A stretch of DNA of 64,000 bases. Origin: CAYJAZ01 sp964368455. GTDB lineage: Bacteria; Desulfobacterota; Desulfovibrionia; Desulfovibrionales; Desulfovibrionaceae. Under the pieces are notes generated by a model. It worked only from the letters and a program-made list of their open reading frames with translations. It had not been told where the DNA came from and ran no database searches. A program made the translations under genes and the position numbers. Positions within the stretch are counted from its first letter, which is position 1, and the number at the start of each line of letters is the position of its first letter. Shown here one piece after another: positions 59,732-64,000 of the stretch. The stretch is taken from positions 62,001 through 126,000 of the forward strand of contig CAYJAZ010000007.1 of assembly GCA_964368455.1 (NCBI GenBank), read 5' to 3'.

Positions 59732-61063
59732 ATGAAAAAGAATAAAGAAGTCTATATTTGCTCTGACTGTGGCAAGCAATTTGCTCAATGGCAGGGGCAA
59801 TGTTCGCAGTGTGATGCTTGGAATACCTTGGAAATAGCTGTGCAAACAGTAAAAAATGGTAACACAAGTATCAAAAGAGATGTGAGTAAACCGCAAGTCT
59901 TAGCCGAAGTTGAAGTAGAGCATTCGCAACCTTTTTCATCTGGTATTGAGGCTCTAGACAAGATTTTGGGTAATGGCATTGTTCCAGGAGCAGCACTTTT
60001 AATTGGTGGTGAACCTGGAATTGGCAAGTCCACCTTGCTTTTGCAATTAGCAGGTTCGGTTTCACAGTCGGGTAAGAATGTGCTCTACGTAAGTGGCGAA
60101 GAAACTTTATTGCAAATCAAATCACGTGCACAAAGATTAGAGGTTTTGCATCCAAATCTGCTTGCTTTTGCAACAAATTCATGCAATGAAATACTTTCTT
60201 TATTAAATGAAAAAACAGCTCCAGAGCTACTTATTGTCGACTCAGTACAAACCCTGATCAGCGATAATGCTTCGGGTGTTGCGGGTAATATTTCGCAAGT
60301 GAAGGCTGTAGCCACAGAATTAGTCGAGAGATGTAAGCAAATTGGAACAGCCTTAGTCTTAGTTGGCCATGTCACAAAGGAAAATACTTTAGCTGGCCCA
60401 AGATTGCTTGAACATTGTGTTGATACAGTTATTTCCTTAGAAGGCGATAGAAGACAAGGATTTAGATTATTTAGGGTTTTGAAAAACCGTTTTGGCCCAA
60501 ATGATGAATTATTAGTTTTTCAAATGGAGCAAAAAGGCCTTACAATTATAGATGATCCTTCAACTTTATTCTTAGAAGCCCGTAATGCTTCACTTTCTGG
60601 AACGGCAATGGTAATGGCCTTAGATTCGCATAGGCCTATTGTTGTAGAAGTGCAAGCCTTGGTTGCTCAATCTTTCTTGCCAAATCCAAGAAGAACAGCA
60701 CTTGGCTTTGACACAAATAGACTACATCTATTGCTTGCAGTCTTAGAAAAAAGGCTCAAACTCAACTTCTCACAAGTTGATATCTATGCAAAATTAGGTG
60801 GTGGAATAAAGATTCAAGATCCAGCTATAGATCTAGCTTTAATAGCTGCAATTCTTTCTTCTTTCTATGATAAAGCTTTGCCAGAGAAAGCAGTTTTTTG
60901 GGGCGAAGTAGATCTTAATGGACAAATAAGACCAACGACAGGACAAGATATACGCAAGAAGCAAGCGGAAAAACTTGGTTATAAACCAATTATTTATCCA
61001 AATGCAGAAAGAAATAAAAATACTTCCTTGTTAGACTTTCAAAAATACCTTTTTAAAGATTAG
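59732..61063 (+). CDS. radA: DNA repair protein RadA
   Basis: 443 residues. A zinc finger, CSDCGKQFAQWQGQCSQC, opens the protein, Walker A is GGEPGIGKSTL, and the RadA-specific KNRFG motif is in VLKNRFGPNDE. The C-terminal Lon-protease-like domain covers from about 290. It helps branch migration in recombination. The gene ends 21 bp before the converging selA end; no terminator stem is visible between them. Confidence 0.95.
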   Translation: MKKNKEVYICSDCGKQFAQWQGQCSQCDAWNTLEIAVQTVKNGNTSIKRDVSKPQVLAEVEVEHSQPFSSGIEALDKILGNGIVPGAALLIGGEPGIGKSTLLLQLAGSVSQSGKNVLYVSGEETLLQIKSRAQRLEVLHPNLLAFATNSCNEILSLLNEKTAPELLIVDSVQTLISDNASGVAGNISQVKAVATELVERCKQIGTALVLVGHVTKENTLAGPRLLEHCVDTVISLEGDRRQGFRLFRVLKNRFGPNDELLVFQMEQKGLTIIDDPSTLFLEARNASLSGTAMVMALDSHRPIVVEVQALVAQSFLPNPRRTALGFDTNRLHLLLAVLEKRLKLNFSQVDIYAKLGGGIKIQDPAIDLALIAAILSSFYDKALPEKAVFWGEVDLNGQIRPTTGQDIRKKQAEKLGYKPIIYPNAERNKNTSLLDFQKYLFKD

Positions 61064-61084
61064 CATATTTTATAAAAGCTTTGT

Positions 61085-62500
61085 TTATATAACTGAAGCA
61101 ATAATTTTTGCTATTTCATTGAATTGGCTAATTTTTAATGTTCGTACATCAAGTGAAAAACATTCTTCTTCTAACCTGCCTATAAGGGCAGGTTTAGTTT
61201 TTAATAATCTCGTTTTCAAAGAATTTGCTGAAAAAACTCTTGGCTTAATCTGCACTAAAACAGTTGGTAATTCAGCTTCTGGGAATGCACCACCACCAAC
61301 TCTTGAGGAATCCTTCTTTAAAGAAAAGTTAAAATCATCCTTAGATAATTGTTTTTTTAGTGTTGAAAGTAATTTTTTTGCATTTTTTTCAATTTCAGAA
61401 AAATCCATAGTAAGCATTCGTAATGTTGGAATGTTTTCTAATGCTTTTTGCGGATTTAGATATTCTCTTAAGCTTGCTTCAAGTGCGGCAAATGTGAGTT
61501 TGCAAGGTCTTAGAGCTCGTAAAAGCTGATTTTTTTTGATTTGCTCTATATATTTCTTTTTACCAACAATAATTCCAGCTTGCGGTCCGCCAAGAAGTTT
61601 GTCGCCTGAAAAAGTAATAACATCAACTCCTTGCGAAACAAGCTCTTGTACTAATGGTTCTTTTGGTAGCCCAAAAGGAGCAAAGTCAACAAAGGAGCCA
61701 GAGCCTAAATCTTCAATAAATACAAGATTATTTTCTTGTGCAAGGGCAGAAAGTTCTGCTGTTTCAACTGAAGAAGTAAAACCAATAAGCCTAAAATTAG
61801 AGGTGTGAACTCTCATAATAGCTTTAGTTTCTTCATTTATTGCTTTGAGATAATCTTCTTTATGAGTTTTGTTTGTTGTGCCAATTTCTCTAAGCTTACT
61901 TCCACTGCATTCCATAACGTCAGGGATTCTAAATGATCCCCCAACCTCAACTAATTCGCCACGTGAAATAATTGTTTCGCCACCTTGCGCAAAAGTTGAA
62001 AGAACAAGCATGACAGCCGCTGCATTATTATTCACCACAAGAGCATCTTCAGCATTTGTGATTTTTGTCAATAAATCACGCACAAGAGAATGTCTTGAGC
62101 CTCTTTCGCCATTTGATAAATCAAATTCAACAGTAGAATAATTTGTTGCAGTTTGCATAATGGCTTCTAGGCTAGTATCACTCAAAGGCGAACGGCCTAA
62201 ATTAGTATGAATAACCACGCCTGTAGCATTGATAACAGATTGTAATTTTGGCGAAAGTTCTTTTTCAAAATTTCTTATGAGGTGTTTAGTATTAAAAAGT
62301 GAGGAAATCTCAGCTGTTGTTTTTAGTTCTTCCTTCTTTATTTGTAGCCTTACTTTGTCCATATAATTGTTGATAAAGTCGACTAAAAGATTTTGAGGAT
62401 AATCTAAAAGAATGGAATTTATATTGTTTTCTTTAAAATAAAGAGAAATGTTCTCAAGAATTTTTGCTACAGAGGGAATGGCACGAAAGAGGGTGTTCAT
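61085..62500 (-). CDS. selA: L-seryl-tRNA(Sec) selenium transferase SelA
   Basis: 471 residues, usual length. The N-terminal helical tRNA-binding domain is followed by INATGVVIHTNLGRSPLS, VNNNAAAVML and the PLP lysine K301 in FSGDKLLGGPQAG. The C-terminal end has VGGGAFPEAELPTV. It converts Ser-tRNA(Sec) to Sec-tRNA(Sec) with selenophosphate, and so supplies the Sec residue of the formate dehydrogenase at 14.6 kb. selB, selD and tRNA-Sec are not in the window. Confidence 0.96.
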   Translation of the reverse strand: MNTLFRAIPSVAKILENISLYFKENNINSILLDYPQNLLVDFINNYMDKVRLQIKKEELKTTAEISSLFNTKHLIRNFEKELSPKLQSVINATGVVIHTNLGRSPLSDTSLEAIMQTATNYSTVEFDLSNGERGSRHSLVRDLLTKITNAEDALVVNNNAAAVMLVLSTFAQGGETIISRGELVEVGGSFRIPDVMECSGSKLREIGTTNKTHKEDYLKAINEETKAIMRVHTSNFRLIGFTSSVETAELSALAQENNLVFIEDLGSGSFVDFAPFGLPKEPLVQELVSQGVDVITFSGDKLLGGPQAGIIVGKKKYIEQIKKNQLLRALRPCKLTFAALEASLREYLNPQKALENIPTLRMLTMDFSEIEKNAKKLLSTLKKQLSKDDFNFSLKKDSSRVGGGAFPEAELPTVLVQIKPRVFSANSLKTRLLKTKPALIGRLEEECFSLDVRTLKISQFNEIAKIIASVI

Positions 62501-62539
62501 ATTTCTTCCTATTTTTAATTCTTTAAATTTATTTATGAG

Positions 62540-63838
62540 CTATAGAGATGAATTTCTTATAAACTGCGGATATAATGTGTAAAAATCAGCAAGTAAATAA
62601 AGAGAACCACATATTAAAATGCTTTTTTTCTCATCTTTATTTGCTTTTTCTAAAGCTTCTTCAATGTTTTCACAAGTTCTAGTGTGAGAATAATACTTTT
62701 TTATTTTCTTTTCAAGTTCTTGAGGGAGTATGGCTCTTGTATTTTCCATTATTTTAGGTAAATAAAGTATACAATCTTTATTTTTGTTAGCAATTTTAAA
62801 AAGATATACTAAAACTTCAGAAATGTCTTTGTCAGCCATGCAAGAGAAAATAAGAGCATCAGGAGAAAAATTGATCTCATCTAAGCATTTTATAAGATTT
62901 TTAAAGGCATGTAGATTGTGTGCACCATCTAATACAAAATCGCACTTGTGATCGGGTGAATTATTTTGTGAAATATATTGAAGTCTACCTGCAATGAAAG
63001 CATTTTTTAATGCAATTTCTTCTTTATGAGTCATATAATGATTGTCGTATTCATAAAGATCTTTTGCAGTATATTCAATTGGTAGAGCTAATAAATGTAG
63101 AATTTCTCGCCAAGCTGAAAAAGCAAGATGTGCATTCTCTTGTTGGTGATTACCCTTTAGAGAAAGAGTGTAATTATAATCAGTTGAAGATGTTTTGAAA
63201 AGAGGGATTTCAAGTTCATCACAGGCCTTTTCTATCTCATCTAATGCAATTTTTTCTTGCTGTGCTGTGATTGCTATTTGTGAATTTCTTGTAAGTGCAT
63301 GAGCTTTATCTTGTGCTACTTCTTGAAGAGTCTTGCCTAATATATGTGTGTGATCTAAGTCAAAAGGTGTAAAAATAGTTGCATCACACATTAAAGCTGT
63401 TGTCGCATCAAACTTTCCACCAAGTCCTGCTTCAAAAATAACGATATCTACATCTAATTCTTTATAGATAAGAGCAGCAAGAACTGTAAGAAATTCAAAA
63501 TAAGAAAGTTCAGGATTGGCTGCATACACTTTTTGAGCACAAGTAAACCATATCTCCTCGTTTACAAATTCATTATCACAAAGAATCCTTTCTTTAAATG
63601 AAACAAAATGAGGCGAAGTGTATAAGCCTGTTTTCAGTCCATGCTCAATAGCAAGTTGAGTTAAAAAAGTGGAAGTTGAACCTTTACCATTGGTTCCAAC
63701 AACTTGCACAGCCTTATAAGGAAGAGGATTGAGATCTAATGTAGCTAATGCTCTTTGCATACGATCTTGGCCAGGTTTTATGTGAAACATGCCAAGTAAA
63801 TCGAGATGATTTTTTAGATCTATAAAGTTTTCTATCAT
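62540..63838 (-). CDS. folC: Folylpolyglutamate synthase/dihydrofolate synthase
   Basis: 432 residues. The Mur-ligase-type P-loop is VVGTNGKGSTSTFL, followed by GLYTSPHFVSFKERI, FEAGLGGKFDATTAL, DHTHILGKT and DGAHNLHAF. It adds glutamate to dihydropteroate and/or folates. It lies 39 nt upstream of selA on the same strand, so the two may be co-transcribed. The final 160 bp of the window contain a TAGATA-rich simple repeat at about 63935-63958 and no gene. Confidence 0.92.
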   Translation of the reverse strand: MIENFIDLKNHLDLLGMFHIKPGQDRMQRALATLDLNPLPYKAVQVVGTNGKGSTSTFLTQLAIEHGLKTGLYTSPHFVSFKERILCDNEFVNEEIWFTCAQKVYAANPELSYFEFLTVLAALIYKELDVDIVIFEAGLGGKFDATTALMCDATIFTPFDLDHTHILGKTLQEVAQDKAHALTRNSQIAITAQQEKIALDEIEKACDELEIPLFKTSSTDYNYTLSLKGNHQQENAHLAFSAWREILHLLALPIEYTAKDLYEYDNHYMTHKEEIALKNAFIAGRLQYISQNNSPDHKCDFVLDGAHNLHAFKNLIKCLDEINFSPDALIFSCMADKDISEVLVYLFKIANKNKDCILYLPKIMENTRAILPQELEKKIKKYYSHTRTCENIEEALEKANKDEKKSILICGSLYLLADFYTLYPQFIRNSSL

Positions 63839-64000
63839 AGCAGTTATTTGTCGCCTTTGTAAATTAAATGTGAGTATACATGTTTTTGATAAAAAGTCAT
63901 CAGAACAATCTTCTATTTAAAAAAATAATTATATTAGATAGATATAGATAGATATAAAGAGTCTTGACCATTGTTGAAATAAGTCTTACTTTATTTAAAC

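Noticed and set aside
1..64000. tRNA or rRNA genes, prophage or insertion sequences
   Set aside because: I found no T-loop-like tRNA signatures, rRNA segments, transposases or integrases on either strand.

Overview
The window is AT-rich (my impression is roughly one third G+C) and reads as chromosomal DNA of a strictly anaerobic, Gram-negative, probably host- or sediment-associated bacterium. The signs are a selenocysteine formate dehydrogenase together with selA, ferredoxin-linked 2-oxoacid oxidation, ADP-forming acyl-CoA synthetase, radical SAM enzymes, flavodoxin, an RTX protein with a type I secretion-like C-terminus, chemotaxis and HD-GYP/hybrid kinase signalling. A Desulfovibrio-like (Desulfobacterota) host fits best, but no rRNA or dsr marker is present, so this is inference. 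No tRNA, rRNA, CRISPR, IS or prophage was seen.

Layout. 0.2-3.6 kb: DUF819 membrane protein, M19 dipeptidase, alanine racemase. 3.6-6.4 kb: a small unknown protein and a large RTX-like protein with a structured leader. 6.6-11.4 kb: HD-GYP response regulator and hybrid histidine kinase. 11.4-17.4 kb: DUF1848 protein, then a GltD-like flavoprotein with a formate dehydrogenase whose in-frame TGA is a selenocysteine codon followed by a SECIS hairpin. 17.4-19.2 kb: PadR regulator divergent from a FetAB-type ABC exporter. 19.6-22.3 kb: FAD/Fe-S hydroxyacid dehydrogenase pair. 22.6-36.4 kb: an amino-acid/acyl-amino-acid catabolic block (Glu/Leu-type dehydrogenase, two MFS paralogues, M20 hydrolase, KorDABC, ADP-forming acyl-CoA synthetase, BCCT carrier, GntR/FCD regulator, amidohydrolase). 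Part of it shares a palindromic operator ATTGTATACAAT. 36.4-41.9 kb: SDR, two paralogous radical SAM proteins, three HxlR regulators, an FMN-flavin/ferredoxin fusion, nitroreductase.

42.5-50.4 kb is the most distinctive block. It holds two P1B-type ATPases flanking five small proteins (an HMA-like protein, an acidic-tailed membrane protein and other hydrophobic proteins), followed by a triple-FeoA-domain protein and a small membrane protein. It resembles the ferrosome (fez) iron-storage organelle operons, but has a second ATPase whose actuator TGE motif is replaced by SGR. Next to it lie a flavodoxin and a 47-residue Cys-rich protein behind paired DtxR-like operators. FetAB at 17.8 kb is a further iron gene, so iron handling is a theme of the window.

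51.5-64 kb: chemoreceptor, an HMGL-type synthase (Re-citrate/homocitrate synthase family) fused to a Cache-like sensor domain, tsaD, a secreted propeller-like protein, three 159-bp tandem repeats, a double-ABM-domain protein, radA, selA and folC. selA supports the selenoprotein call at 14.6 kb.
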